Source: JANXQG01 sp963780045 (GTDB taxonomy: Bacteria; Planctomycetota; Planctomycetia; Pirellulales; Thermoguttaceae). From it: a DNA stretch of 64,000 bases. Made by a program: the position numbers and the translations under genes. Under the pieces are notes generated by a model. That model saw only the letters and a list, made by a program, of their open reading frames with translations. It did not search any database and was not told the DNA's origin. Location: contig CAVZZZ010000001.1 of NCBI GenBank assembly GCA_963780045.1, positions 2,790,001-2,854,000 on the forward strand. Reading direction: 5' to 3'. This document shows, piece by piece, positions 47,101 to 58,899 of this stretch (position 1 is the first letter of the stretch; every line of letters starts with the position of its first letter).

Positions 47101-50100
47101 GCGCCGATACGATCGGCACTACCTATGCAATTTCGTTGGCCGGGGCCGCCAACACCATCGCCACGATCAACCTCACCGGCGGCACGCTCGCGACCGCCCG
47201 TGGCTTCTTGGCAGGCAGTGGCTCGGCCACCGTCAACCTCAATGGCGGCGTGCTCGAATGTGCTGTCAACTCTTCGGGGGACTGGTTTGAAGGCACGAAG
47301 ATCGTTGCCGGCACGAACGGGGCCTTCATCAGCGTTGACGCGCCCGTAGGGCTCGCCGGCGTGGCCAAAATCCTTGCCAACAACCCCATCAGCGGCGCCG
47401 GCTCTTTGACCAAGCTCGGGGCCGGTGCGTTGTATTTGTACGGATCGAACACCTACACGGGCGGGACCGTCATCAACAACGGACAGCTTTCGGTGGGATT
47501 GGACACGAGTCTGGGCCCGGCGCCGCTCAGCTTCTCGGCGAGCAACGTCATTCTCAACGGCGGCGAGTTGGTGAACAATGCCATCAGCGGAAACAATATC
47601 TCCTTCTCGGCCAATCGTGGCATCTTTCTGGGTCCCAACGGCGGGTATCTCCGCTCCGGCTACACCAACACCACGACCTTCAATACCGTGATCAGCGGCG
47701 GCGGGACCCTGGGCATCGCCAACGATGGCCAAGGCTATTCGCCCCCCGGCAACGTTTACTTGGCTAACCCGGCCAACACCTACACCGGCGGCACGGTCGT
47801 CGGCACTCCCCAGATAGGCAATGGCTGGGATTTCGGCGCTATTGCCACGCTCAACGTGCAGCACCTGGCAAACGGCGGCCAAAACAGCAGCATCGGAACA
47901 TCCTCCAGCGCCGCCGCGAACCTCGTCTTCAACTCCGGCAGCGGCGGGACGGCCACAATGAACTACGTCGGCACGGGCGACAGCACCGACCGCCTGTTCA
48001 CCATCGCCAGCGGAAACGCCGCGATCAACTCTTCAGGCACGGGGCCGCTGAACTTCACCAATCCGGGCGCGATTGCATTCAGCAACGTGAATGCCTCCAC
48101 GCTGACCTTGGGCGGCACCTATGCCGGCCCCACAGCCAACACCTTTGCCCCGGCCATCACAAACAACGGCCTTCTGCCCACGACCCTGGCCGTCAATGGC
48201 TCCCTCTGGACCTTGACCGGCGGCAGCAACAATACCTTCACGGGCAGCGTGGGGCTCAATAGCGGCACGCTGAACGTCACCAGCAACAGCCAACTACAAA
48301 ACAACACCGTTACCGTCTACAACGGCAACCTGGCCTTCGCGGCGGGAGTGACGTCGCCCGTGCTGGGCGGCCTGGCCGGCAACGGCGGCGGCATCGTTTT
48401 GCAGGACGCCAACTCCAGCGCCGTGACATTGACCGTGGGCGGCAACAACAGCACCACGGCCTTTGCCGGCAACCTTTCCGGCCCGGGCGGCCTCTTCAAG
48501 ACCGGCAACGGAATGCTCACGATTTCCAACAGCCAGAGTTACACCGGCGCCACCGTGGTCAACAGCGGCACGTTGCAGATCTCCACTCCCACGGCCCTCA
48601 GCGGCTTCGGCGGCAACGGCTCGGGCTGGACGTTCAACCGCGTCGGGGGCAATGCCAGCCTCGTCGGCGTGAGCGGCAATCAGCTCACGCTTTCGAATAC
48701 GGCGGCGAGCAACACGTCCACGAGCCTGTGGTACGACACGCCGTTGCCGATGGCCGGCACACCTTGGACTGCCACCTACACCTATCTCGACGCCGGCGGC
48801 GCCGGGGCCGACGGCACGGTCTTCGCTTTGCAGAGCTCGCCGGCCGGGGTCCTTGCCTTGGGCAACACCACCGGTGGCGGCTTCGAGGGCTTTGCCGGCA
48901 TCGCCCCCTCCGCCGGCATGGCCATGAGGATCTTCACCTCCAGCGACATCGGCTTCGTCACCAGTCCCGGCTCGGCCACGAATATCGACAACTCGGCCAC
49001 AACGCCCCTGGGTAGCGTCAATCTGCGGACCGCAACTCCGGTGAATTTTACGGTGACTTACGACGGCATCGGAAATCTGAGCGTGAGCGCTACGCAAGGC
49101 GCGAACGTGTACGCCGGCACGACTATCCCCCTCAACCTGCTGACGGTCGTTACCGGCAGCGGCGGTTTTGCCTACCTTGGCTTCACCGGCGCCGACGGCG
49201 GAACCACCTCCACGCAAATAATCTCCAATTTCAATTTGACGATGTCCTCGGGACCGGGTGTCAACGTGCTGCCCGTGAACACGCCGCTGACCGTCAACGC
49301 CAGCGGCACGTTCGATTTGGACGGCGGCACGCAGGCCATCGGCTCCTTGTCGGGCGCGGGCGTGGTCACCAACAGCTACACCAACAGCAATTACCCCGGC
49401 GGCGCGGTGCTGACATTAGGCAACGACGGTACGAACCAGACTTTTTCCGGCACGATGACCGGCCCGCTGGCCCTGACGAAGGTTGGCACTGGAGTGCAGA
49501 CGTTCTCCGGCGTGAACTCTTATACCGGCGCCACGACGATCAACGGCGGTGCGCTGATGTACGCCTCAACCGGCGCGCTGCCCTCCAGCGGAGCGATCAA
49601 CGTCAACTACGGCGGCGGACTGGTTGCCCAGGGGGCCTATCCAGACGTCAAATCATGGCTCACCGCCAGCCCCACCGCAATCAGTCTCTCCTCGTCGGGC
49701 GCAATCCTGTTGACGCCTAGCAGCACCGATGCCGACGTGAACTTCCAGACCCCCGGCTATAACACCCTGTCCTTGGCGCCCTCGGGGCCGTGACCTACCA
49801 GGGAACCATCGAACCCGGCACGAACGGCTACAATTTTGGCGGCGGCGGCGGAACGCTTACCCTGGCCAACGCGGTCGCGGACTTCAACAGCACTTCCACG
49901 AACGTCACGATCAACGGGCCGGGCACGGTGGTCTTCGACCCGCCGCCCGCCTACACTGGCAACACGACCATTTCGCCCAGCGGCGTATTGGACCTGGGCG
50001 GCTACACCTTAACGACGACGGCCACGCTCACCATCAACGGCGGCACGCTGCAAGATGGAACGGTGATCAGCAATTCTGCCGATTACTATATTCAGTCGGG

Positions 50101-52835
50101 CGCGGTCTCGGTCAGTCTGGGTGGCCCCGTGAACCTGTGGAAGATCACCGCGGGATCGGCGAGCCTTACCGGTGCGAACAGCTATTCCGGCACTACGAAC
50201 ATCAACGGCGGTATTTTGAATCTCGGCAGCACGGGCGCGATCCCGGCCAGCGGCCCTGTTAGCTTCGGCGGCGGCACGCTACAGTTCTCCGCGGTCAACG
50301 CCAAAGACTACTCCAGCCAGATCGTCAGCAGCTCGGCCGCGATCTCGATTGACCCCAACGGTCAAAGCGTGACGTTCGCCAGCCCCCTGGCTGCCTCCAA
50401 TGCGGCCGGTTTGACCCTGAACGGCACGGGCGGCACGCTCGCCTTGTCGGCAGGAGAGCTGTACGGCGGGACGACCACCGTCAACGGCAGCTTCCTGACC
50501 CTGACCGGCAACAACATTTTGCCCGCTGCGGGCAACATCGTCGTCACCGGTGGAACGTTGGACCTGGGCGGCAACGGGCAGACAACCAGCGGAACGGTCA
50601 GCTTCCAAGGCGGACTGACCCAGAACGGCACGATTACCGAAAACACGGTTGCCTTCGACGGCCAGACCGGCACGGTCACGGCCAGTCTTGCTGGCAGTGC
50701 CGGCCTCAACAAGACCACGACCGGCGTTTTGCACCTCGACGGCGCCAGCAGCTACAGCGGCACGACCGCCTTGACTGCCGGCGCATTGAATTTGGGGAAC
50801 AACTCCAGCTTGGGTTCGAGCACGCTTGCCATCAGCGGCGGCACACTGGCAGCGGACTCGACGCTCAGCGGAGTGTCTAACCCCGTCGCCGTTCTCGGCA
50901 GTGCCACCCTCGGCGGCTCGAACAGCTACACGCTCAGCGGCAATCTGACGAATACCAGTACCGCCAGTCCCACGTTGACCATTAACAACACGAACTCGGT
51001 GGTCACGATCGGCGGCAACATCTACCTGTCGGCATCCCAGGGAACCGCCCATGGTCTGGCCTTCAATAGCGGTGTCGCCAACACTGCGTTGGTGCTCAGC
51101 GGCAATATTGCCGACTCGGCCGCCGGGACCACGAGCGGAACCCCCGGAACGTCTCTCACCATTCAGCCCAACCAGGCCGGCGATACCGTGTTGATTTCCG
51201 GCGTCAACACGTATACGGGCTCGACCAGCCTGGGCGGCGCCAACCAGGGCCTCATTACGATCACGAACTCTTCCGCCTTCGGCTCGAGCACTGTCGTTCT
51301 CAACGAAACGAAGATCGCAACCTCAACGAACCTGGTTCTCAACAACAACTTCGGGACCCAAGGTCCCGACCCCAACATCTTTACCGGTTCGAACAATTTG
51401 ACGATCAACGGCTCGTTCACGAACATTGCCAACGCCCTAAGTTCGTCCTGGTCGAATAACGGGACCGGCCTGCTGACCCTGGCCGGCAATATGAACCTGA
51501 TGGCCACGAACACCTTGACGTTCGGCGGATCCGGGGAAACCATCCTCAGCGGTTCAATCGCCAACTTCAATGCCACTACCGGAACCGTGGCCATGCTCGC
51601 CTTCAACGGCGCCGGCGGCGGTATTTTGTACATTACGGGCACGAACAACAGTTATACCGGAACCGACCGACATCAGCGCCGGCACGGTCAACGTGGCCAG
51701 CTTGTCCAATTACAGCCAAAACGGCAGTTTGGGCAACCGCTCCTTGGCGTCTGAGACCAACGCGGGCGACACGATCGGCATCCATATCGGCTTGGGCACG
51801 GCCGGCGCGACGCTGCAATACACCGGCTCGACGGCCCAAAGCACGAACCGGCAGATCCGCCTCAGCGCGGCGAACAATACGATCGACGCCTCCGGCAGCC
51901 CGCCCTCGGCCACGATGAGTTTTACCTACGCCGGGGCAAACACTAATCTATTCGATACCGCAGGGACTCGCAGTTTGACCCTCGCCGGCTCGAACACGGG
52001 CCTCAACCTCTTTGCCATCAATATCACGAACCAGGGCGCCAACGCCACTTCGTTAATCAAGAACGGCGTCGGCACTTGGGTTGTGTCCAACAGCGGCAAC
52101 AGTTTTTCCGGCGGCACGACGATCAACGCCGGCATGCTCATCGCCCAGGCCCCCGCCGCGCTCGGCATTGCCAACAGCGGCGCACTGACCATGAACGGCG
52201 GAACCTTGGACATTCAAACGGATTCGCCGATCAACTCCATGCCCACGATCGTCAACGGCAACGCCACGATCCAATCGGACCGCTTTACCCCCGCTGCCGC
52301 CGGCATCACGCAAACCCTCGGCAGCTTGAGCATTGGGGGCAACACTCTGTCTGTCGCCGCAGGCAGCAATGTCAGCGGCGGCGCGCCGGCCGTGGCCTTC
52401 AGCGGGGCAACGACGTTGACGGGCAATGCCACGTTCAACCTGGAGCCTAGCGCGGGCGGCGGCACTGCCACATTGTACCTTGGCTCGATAATAGACAGCG
52501 GCAGCGGCTATTCGCTCACCGCTACCGGCACGGGGACCGTGGTGTTGAGCGGCACAGGCACATACACCGGCGGGACGTTCGTCGAAGGCAACAGCACATT
52601 GATCGCGACGAGCCCCGCGGCGATTGACGGCAACGACCTTGGGACGACGGGCCTTTTCGTCGGCGACGACCTGTCCGCGTTTGGCGGCGTCGTAGCCGCG
52701 GCTGCATCGCCGCCGCCCGGAATTGCCGCCTCGCCCGCCGCTACGGCTGCCGTTCCGGAGCCAGGAACCCTCACCCTATTGGCCATTGCCGCCGGTTGCG
52801 GCATCGGACTCTGGCGGCGACGTTTCCGAGGTTGA
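44158..52835 (+). CDS. Giant autotransporter-repeat PEP-CTERM surface protein B (three frameshifts)
   Basis: About 2,890 residues. ATG at 44158 with ACGAGGGG upstream; the signal region LIHALAFAALVAALTPGARA is followed by TYVWNGSSGTAWSAGADWWG, a typical N-terminus of this family. Dozens of beta-strand repeats (GTLALGGSNNYTGTTTLGGG) follow. A lectin-like module at 48600-49240 resembles that of protein A. Ends AAVPEPGTLTLLAIAAGCGI then GLWRRRFRG, a PEP-CTERM anchor and sorting signal. Frames are joined near 45335 (GGGGCGCTTCC), 49785 (TTGGCGCCC) and 51665. The segment 46700-49450 is colinear with 40200-42900 of protein A, so the genes arose by duplication. Likely a fibrous extracellular matrix protein. 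Confidence 0.85.
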
Positions 52836-52885
52836 CGTTGGCGCGGGTGTCGGATTGCTGCCGTCGCTGCCTCCCAAGCTAATGC

Positions 52886-53003
52886 AGCGCGTCGAGTTCG
52901 ATATTGGGAAGGATCGAATAAAGCCAGCTTCCCGGTTGGTTGCCGCCGAAACCGAGGGTCGGGTTGCCGACCCAAAGGTATCCCCATCCACCCGAATGAA
53001 TTG
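52886..53003 (-). pseudogene. DUF1559 gene fragment
   Basis: The minus strand encodes HSGGWGYLWVGNPTLGFGGN then QPGSWLYSILPNIELDALH and a stop, matching the DUF1559 segment GGW...WVGDPxxGFGxxQPGGWxYNILPxIExxAL. The pilin-like start and the rest of the gene are absent. It is a remnant between protein B and the MFS gene, on the same strand as the latter. Confidence 0.7.
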
Positions 53004-53014
53004 ATTATAACTCG

Positions 53015-54436
53015 TCAGCCAACGAGTTCTGATTCGATTTTTTCCAACGTCTTGCCCTTGGTTTCGGGGAGGCGAAGGAAAATGAACACAAAACCCGCGG
53101 CGCAGATGGCGGCGTAGAGCCAGAAGGTGCGCGCTGCGCCAAGGCGGTCGATCAGCAAGGGAAAGGTATAAGTCAGGATGAAACAAGCGATCCATAGCGC
53201 GGAGACCGCGACGGCCATCGCGGCGCCGCGGATCCGATTTGGGAAGATTTCCGAGATCACGACCCAAGTAACGGGCGCCAGCGACATGCTGTAGCAGCAG
53301 ATGACCGACAGTACCAGCACGAGCATCGGCCAGCCCGTCAGACCCAGGGCGTAGCCGCCGCCAATCGCCGTGTAGAGGACGGCCAGACCTGCCGACCCGA
53401 GAAGCATGAGCGGCCGTCGGCCGCCGCGATCGACCACGCCGAGCGCGACGAAGGTGAAAATCAGGTTTACAACGCCCGTCAAGGCAATGTTCGCCAGCAC
53501 GTCGGAGATATCGTAGCCGGCGGCCTTGAAAACCTCTTCTGCGTAATTGAAAAGGACGTTGGCGGCGGACCATTGTTGCAGCACGGCAAGAACGACCCCC
53601 AAGAGCATTACGCGGCCCATGCGGGCTTCGACTGACGCGCGGTAGTCGACTTTCCGAGTTTCATGGACGAGCGTCGCCTCAATATCGCGGCAGGCGATGT
53701 CGGCGTAACGCGGGCCGCCGATGCGCTCCAAAATGCTTCGTGCGCGGTCCTGCCGCCGATTCTTGACCAGCCATCGCGGACTTTCGGGAACGAAGAACAT
53801 TCCAAGAAAGAACAGCAGCGAAGGCAGCGCCGTCGTGGCAAACATCCAGCGCCAGCAGTATTGCCCGTACCAGGAGTCGCGAATCGTTTCGGCGGTGGCG
53901 GCGGGCGGCAGGCCGTGCCCCAGCCGCCAATTGACGATCTGCGCAAGCAGGATTCCGATAACGATGGTCAGTTGGTTGATCGAGACGAGGCGGCCTCGCA
54001 TTGCGGCGGGCGAGATCTCCGAAATGTACATGGGCGACAAGTTGGATGCCAGCCCGATGGCGACGCCGCCGAGTATCCGCCAAGCAATAAACACATTGAA
54101 ATCGCTCGCCAGCGCGTTTCCGAGAGAGGTTACGACGAACAGCACCGCGGAAAGCGAGAGGAGCCATTTTCGGCCGAAGCGATCGCTCAAGGCCCCCGCG
54201 ATCATTGCTCCCAACAGGCAACCCAACAGTGCGCAGCTATTGACCCAGCCTCTTACGGCTTCATCGTGAATGCAGAAATAAGGCTCGAAAAACGGTTTCG
54301 CCCCGCCGATCACCACCCAGTCGTAGCCGAAGAGCAACCCGCCTAGCGCGGCGACGAGCGAAATGCTCCAGATGTAGCCGAGGCGGAAGTTTGCGTCGGC
54401 TTGCGAAGTGGATTCGACAGGCGGAGGAGTACGCAT
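53015..54436 (-). CDS. Sugar porter family MFS transporter
   Basis: A 473-residue, 12-helix permease. Sugar-porter signatures: GGLLFGYDWVVIGGAKPFFE, ALSDRFGRKWLLSLSA, RILGGVAIGLASNLSPMYIS, PESPRWLVKNRR, DRGGRRPLMLLGSAG and PETKGKTLEKIE at the end. Probably imports a monosaccharide by proton symport. ATG 8 bp after the DUF5107-TPR gene on the same strand, so co-transcribed. Intact. Confidence 0.92.
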   Translation of the reverse strand: MRTPPPVESTSQADANFRLGYIWSISLVAALGGLLFGYDWVVIGGAKPFFEPYFCIHDEAVRGWVNSCALLGCLLGAMIAGALSDRFGRKWLLSLSAVLFVVTSLGNALASDFNVFIAWRILGGVAIGLASNLSPMYISEISPAAMRGRLVSINQLTIVIGILLAQIVNWRLGHGLPPAATAETIRDSWYGQYCWRWMFATTALPSLLFFLGMFFVPESPRWLVKNRRQDRARSILERIGGPRYADIACRDIEATLVHETRKVDYRASVEARMGRVMLLGVVLAVLQQWSAANVLFNYAEEVFKAAGYDISDVLANIALTGVVNLIFTFVALGVVDRGGRRPLMLLGSAGLAVLYTAIGGGYALGLTGWPMLVLVLSVICCYSMSLAPVTWVVISEIFPNRIRGAAMAVAVSALWIACFILTYTFPLLIDRLGAARTFWLYAAICAAGFVFIFLRLPETKGKTLEKIESELVG

Positions 54437-54444
54437 GTTTCCGT

Positions 54445-57400
54445 CTACAACAAGTCGGCCGCCAGGGCGTGGCTGGGATTGCGCTGGAGCACTTCTCTCA
54501 GCAGCCGCCGGGCCTTGGTCTTCTCGCCCAGCCCGAGCCGGGCCTGTGCCTGAAGGAACAGGGCCTCGGTTTTCTGCCGCTCGGCAAGGTCGTCGTCAAA
54601 CAGCAGCATCGTCGGCAGCGAAGTGGCAAAGTAGTCGATCTTGGCCGGCGCTTTTTCCAGTTTCCGCGCGTAGGCCAGCAGCTTCTTCAAGAGGGCATCG
54701 GCCTTCGCCTTTCGGCCGAGTCGCTGCCAGGCAAGGGCCGATTCGTAGGTTTTTTCGGAGAACCGCCGCGTGCGCATCTCTTGAAAGTCGCCCTTGAACG
54801 TGGCCGCCGTCCGCCAATGTTTACGGGCAGGCGTTTCGTCACCCGTGGCCCAGAGCGCGCAACCGAGCCAATAGTGGACATCGCTTTGGTTGGCGAGCAG
54901 GTGTTTCGCTTCGCCCAAAGTGGGCGGCGCATCCAGCGCCGCGCGGAAGTGCCCGACGGCGGACGGCGCTTCTCCCTTCGCCAGGGCCGCGCGGCCCAGC
55001 GCAAGCCGGCTGCGGACGTACTGCCCCAAGGCAAGCCCTTCGCCCCCTTCCCACGGCTGGAACTTTCGGCCGCAGAGCACTTCTAGCGCTTCGACGTGCT
55101 CGCCCGTCTGGTTCAACAAGGCGGCCAATTCAACGCTCAGGTCATCACGCTTTGCAACTAACTCCGCGTGCTGCCGCAGCTCTCGCAGGCGCTTCTTGGG
55201 CGAAACGCCCAAGCGCTTCCAAAGCTGATCGCGCTCATAGAGCACACGGGCGCTGCCGGCTTGCGCTTTGAAGCGCGATCGTAGGCGGCGCGGGCCTTGT
55301 CGGGCCGCTTCAACACGTTCAAGTACCCGATTCCCAGATTTCGCCAGGCGACTGCCAACGACGGATCGAGCTTCACCGCCCGCAGCCACAGGCGGATGGC
55401 TTCCTCGTGACGGCGGCGGTCGTACAGCAAGTTGCCCAGCAAATAGGGCGCATGGGCATCCCGCGGATTGGCGATCATAGCCGCTTCCAGCACCGATATC
55501 TCTTCCAACCGGGCGGGAAAGCAATAGTCGATCGACCGCGCGGCAGCTTGCTCGTAATGCTCGTCGGCAGCGGCAGTGTTGTCCCTGCAATCATTGAGCC
55601 AACCGAGCGTGTAATCAATCAGTGGGCCCGATCCGAGGCTTTGCGTCGGCAGTTGCCCGTCCAGCAGATCGCCGACAGCCGGACCGTTTTTCAGGACATC
55701 GATCGCTTCGAGAAACAATCCCGCCCGAGCGGCATCATGTGCCAAGTCGAGCCGCGTCTGGACGTCGGCCGTCGGCCGACGATCCAACAGGTGCCGCGCC
55801 CAGGCGTCCAGCGGATCGCGTGCCAGTGTATCGCGAAGCAGTGTTTCGGCCTCTTGCAAACAATTCAACTTCCGTAGCACGATGACCTTCAGATTGCGGG
55901 CACGCGCGTTGTCAACGTCTATGCGGAGCGCGGCATCGAGATGCTCCAGAGCCTTATCCCATTTCCCGGCCCGGCAGTCCAATTCGGCTAAGGCCAGCAG
56001 CGCCGCAGGCGCGATGTTGCGGCTCCAAGCGGCTTTGGCCAATGCAGCGTAGGCATCTTCGTAAGCCGGACGTCCAAGCTTGGATGCGATCGAAGCAGAA
56101 CGTGCCCATAAGGAAGACATGCGCCCGGCAAGATCGATTGCGCCTCGATCTACAGCACGTTCCGCCCTCGCGCTCAGCGTTCCCGCGTAAGCCTTGCTTC
56201 GCGTTAATCCAGCGAGCGTGCCATTGAGTTGATAGTGAAGACAAAGCCCCAAGTGATAAAGCGGTTCGCCATCATACGGATTAGGATTGCGGGAAATGAG
56301 CCGCGCAATCGCCACACCGAAGTGCTTCTCGGCTTGCTTGAATTCGCCGCGTCGGAGATGCCAAACGCCAATCGCGTCGTTCGCCCGGCTGTCGCCCGGA
56401 TCGCGCCGCAGGGCTTCAAGCCAATAGTCGGTCGGCGATCGTGTAGCATGGCGATACTGCGCCATGTGCAAGCCGATGACATAAAGCTCGTCGCTGCCGG
56501 CGACATCCCGCGGCATTGGCGGTTCGGCGGCCGGCGGCGGAATTTCCTTTGGCGTGCTCGGCTGCGGCTGGTATGCGATCAGCTCCTTGCCGCTGCCATC
56601 GAGCACACGGAGCAGGGTCTCGCCCACCGTCCAGGGCGGAAGACCTTGCGGGCTTTCCATTATAAAGGGCTTGTCCGGCGCAAGATCAGCCTCCCATTCC
56701 ATGTCGCCATTGAGGCTTTCCAGGCGGACCACGGCGCCCTGCCGGGCGCGGTCACGCACACTCCAATGCGAAAACTCTCCTTGTTTAACGCGATGCTTAC
56801 GGCGGCATCGAGGTTCGCGTGCTGCACTGGGCCGATTTGCTGGATCGGGTACCAGGTACTGCCGCCATGTCCGCGTCTCGCCCGCTTGCAAAAAGGAAAA
56901 ATCGGGCTGATTGTCGGTAAACACTCCGGCCATCAACTCGATATACGGCCCGTCGCCATCGGTGAGATTGCGATCCCATGCGTATCCGAACTCGTGGTTG
57001 CCCCAGGTCCACTGCTTCTTGCCGGGCGCGATGTGATGATCCGCCACGTGGACGACGCCTGCCTGGCGAAAATGGTCGTAGCCGCCAAAGAAATCTTCCT
57101 GAGAGCCCATGCACATATAGGAAGTCGGCACGGGGATGTTGGCGTACCAAGAGAGGTCGTTCGGGGCGTAAGACGGCAGCGATCGGGACATCGCGCCGCC
57201 GCCGCAATGCGGCGGCAGAAACTGTGTCGGACGCTCGCCCGGCGGCACTCCGTCGCGCCCCCGCGAGCCGTAATCGACGCCGTAATAACGCCCCTCGCAG
57301 AGCGGGTAACTGGCCATCGCCCGCTTGGCATGATCGGCCACGCAGGCGACACCGGGAGGGAAAAACGACTGGTAGCCCTCGTGGACTCGCACGGCCGCGT

Positions 57401-58022
57401 TGGCCCACCAGAGAAACGTCTCAGCCAGCGGCGTGCGATTGGTGACGCGAACCTTCAGTTCCATCCACGCATGGCCGGGCCGGAGGCAGACGCCGTGCAT
57501 GCCTTTGAGCCGCGAAAGCGGATCATGATCACCCAGCCAAACGGTCTTGGAGCCGTCGGCATCTTCCTCGATGGCGTAATCGACCGGCAGAAACGTCGCC
57601 GGACGGTGGTGCTGCGGCCAGTTGAACTCGATGCCGCCAGACACCCACGGTCCGGCCAGTCCAACAAGCGCCGGTTTGATCACCGTCTGCCGGTAAATCA
57701 AGTCGTAGCCGTTCGTTTTGTCCTGCACGACGTGAATGCGTCCGCCGATCTCGGGCAAGATCATCACGCGCAAGAACTCGTTCTCCAGCCAGATGGCTTG
57801 CCAAGCGCGGTCGGTCTTGGTCTCGGAGATGCGGTCGGTAAAGGGCAGCGGGTAAATCCGCCCGCTGCTTCCCTGGTAGACGCGCTTGTCCAGGAACATC
57901 GGGTGCTTGTCGGGCGCGGCGGGCAGGTACGTGGGAATGACCTCTTCCGTGACGCGGACCGTGACCGCCTCCAATGGTGCGGAGGAACACCTCGTCGATT
58001 CTTCGGTTCTCAAGCGCAACAT
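54445..58022 (-). CDS. DUF5107-TPR protein (three frameshifts)
   Basis: About 1,190 residues. ATG at 58022 with GGAG just upstream. The DUF5107 domain covers about 20-480: TYLPAAPDKHPMFLDKRVYQ, SSGRIYPLPFTDRI, EFLRVMILPEIGGRIHVVQD, GGIEFNWPQHHRPATF, CLRPGHAWMELKVRV and GSQEDFFGGYDHFRQAG. A galactose-mutarotase-like fold is likely. TPR repeats fill the C-terminal half (ALAELDCRAGKWDKALEHLD, LLGNLLYDRRRHEEAIRLWL). Frames shift near 56865 and back near 56760, restoring YPIQQIGPVQHANLDAAVSI, and again near 55275 (GATCGCGCTTC). No signal peptide is obvious. Operon with the sugar MFS transporter points to oligosaccharide use or binding. Confidence 0.83.
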
Positions 58023-58269
58023 GTCTCCATTACACACTATTGGGGTCCCGCCGTCATTGACATTATGTCGGGTAGTTCGCCCAAGACATTGCTGCTCGGC
58101 ACGCCCAATCGACTGACGTACTCCATGCTTGCATATTATGTTCGGGACGGGGGCGTTCTTCAAGCCGACGGCTATTTCGCACTGCCGCCGTGGTTGAAAC
58201 AAAAAGTTCGGAACTTTGACAGGAACAATCATGGACATAGTTGCAAAGCTAGGACCGGCTACGTCAGCA

Positions 58270-58579
58270 CCGCATGGAATGTCTCGACCCCGGACCGCGC
58301 CCTGAATTCCATTGGCGGCACGACGACGCGCATCGACAATCCGGGGGTCGCCGTCGTCTTCGACGACCGCGCCGGCGCCAATAGCGCCGTAACCACCGCA
58401 TCGCCCGGTACACCCCAAGAGCGTGACGTTCAGCAGCACAGCGAGCAATTACCTGCCGCAAGGAGCAGGCGGCATCGCGGGCAATACCGACTTGACGGTC
58501 GACAGCGCGGGACCCCCATCGTCTTTTTCCATCGTGGCGCCGCCCCCGGTTGGAAGATCGGTTTATTGCGGGTATGATA
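58270..58579 (+). pseudogene. Remnant of an autotransporter-repeat/PEP-CTERM-type gene
   Basis: Two frames together give TAWNVSTPDRALNSIGGTTT, VAVVFDDRAGANSAVTTASP, then PKSVTFSSTASNYLPQGAGG and IAGNTDLTVDSAGP. This follows the usual N-terminal pattern of beta-strand-repeat proteins (W-N ... AVFDD ... SVTFSSTASNYT ... ITGNTxLTV). There is no start, a frame change near 58415, and a stop at 58579. It is probably a truncated relative of the two giant genes at 37840-52835. Confidence 0.5.
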
Positions 58580-58633
58580 GCCCATAGTTCAATCCCTTTT
58601 GATCGAATTCCAACAGGAATGCGATCAATGACA

Positions 58634-58676
58634 GTTTTCCGATGCCAAGCCGATGTACGGCTTGGCACGGGAAAAC
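58634..58676 (+). other. Strong hairpin 19 nt upstream of tRNA-Ala
   Basis: TGCCAAGCCG-ATGTA-CGGCTTGGCA is a perfect 10-bp stem. It is extended, after a 2-nt mismatch, by GTTTTCC paired with GGGAAAAC. No T-run follows, so it is not a simple terminator. It may belong to the tRNA leader or be a repeat. Confidence 0.55.
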
Positions 58677-58695
58677 AAGGGTTGAAATGCTATTT

Positions 58696-58768
58696 GGGGC
58701 CGTAGCTCATTTGGGAGAGCGATTGGTTTGCAACCAATAGGTAGAGGGTTCGATCCCCTTCGGCTCCA
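58696..58768 (+). tRNA. tRNA-Ala (anticodon TGC)
   Basis: A 73-nt cloverleaf. Acceptor GGGGCCG pairs with CGGCTCC, including the G3:U70 pair that identifies alanine tRNAs. D-arm GCTCATTTGGGAGAGC; anticodon stem ATTGG/CCAAT around the loop TTTGCAA (anticodon TGC). The T-arm contains GGTTCGATCCC. Discriminator A; CCA is not encoded (ACTGA follows). Confidence 0.96.
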
Positions 58769-58899
58769 CTGATGCAAGTCGCCGTCGTTGATCCGTTCGA
58801 TCCCGGCGCAGCTCAGCCGCACGTCCGCGCAATAAACTTCGATATCGGCCTGCACGCGGGCCTCCGCTCCCTCCCTCTCAGCTTTTGTGGAGACGTATC

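Noticed and set aside
37840..52835. Programmed frameshifting in the giant genes
   Set aside because: There are seven breaks with no slippery heptamer or common structure, and the same GCGC-linked breaks occur in unrelated housekeeping genes.
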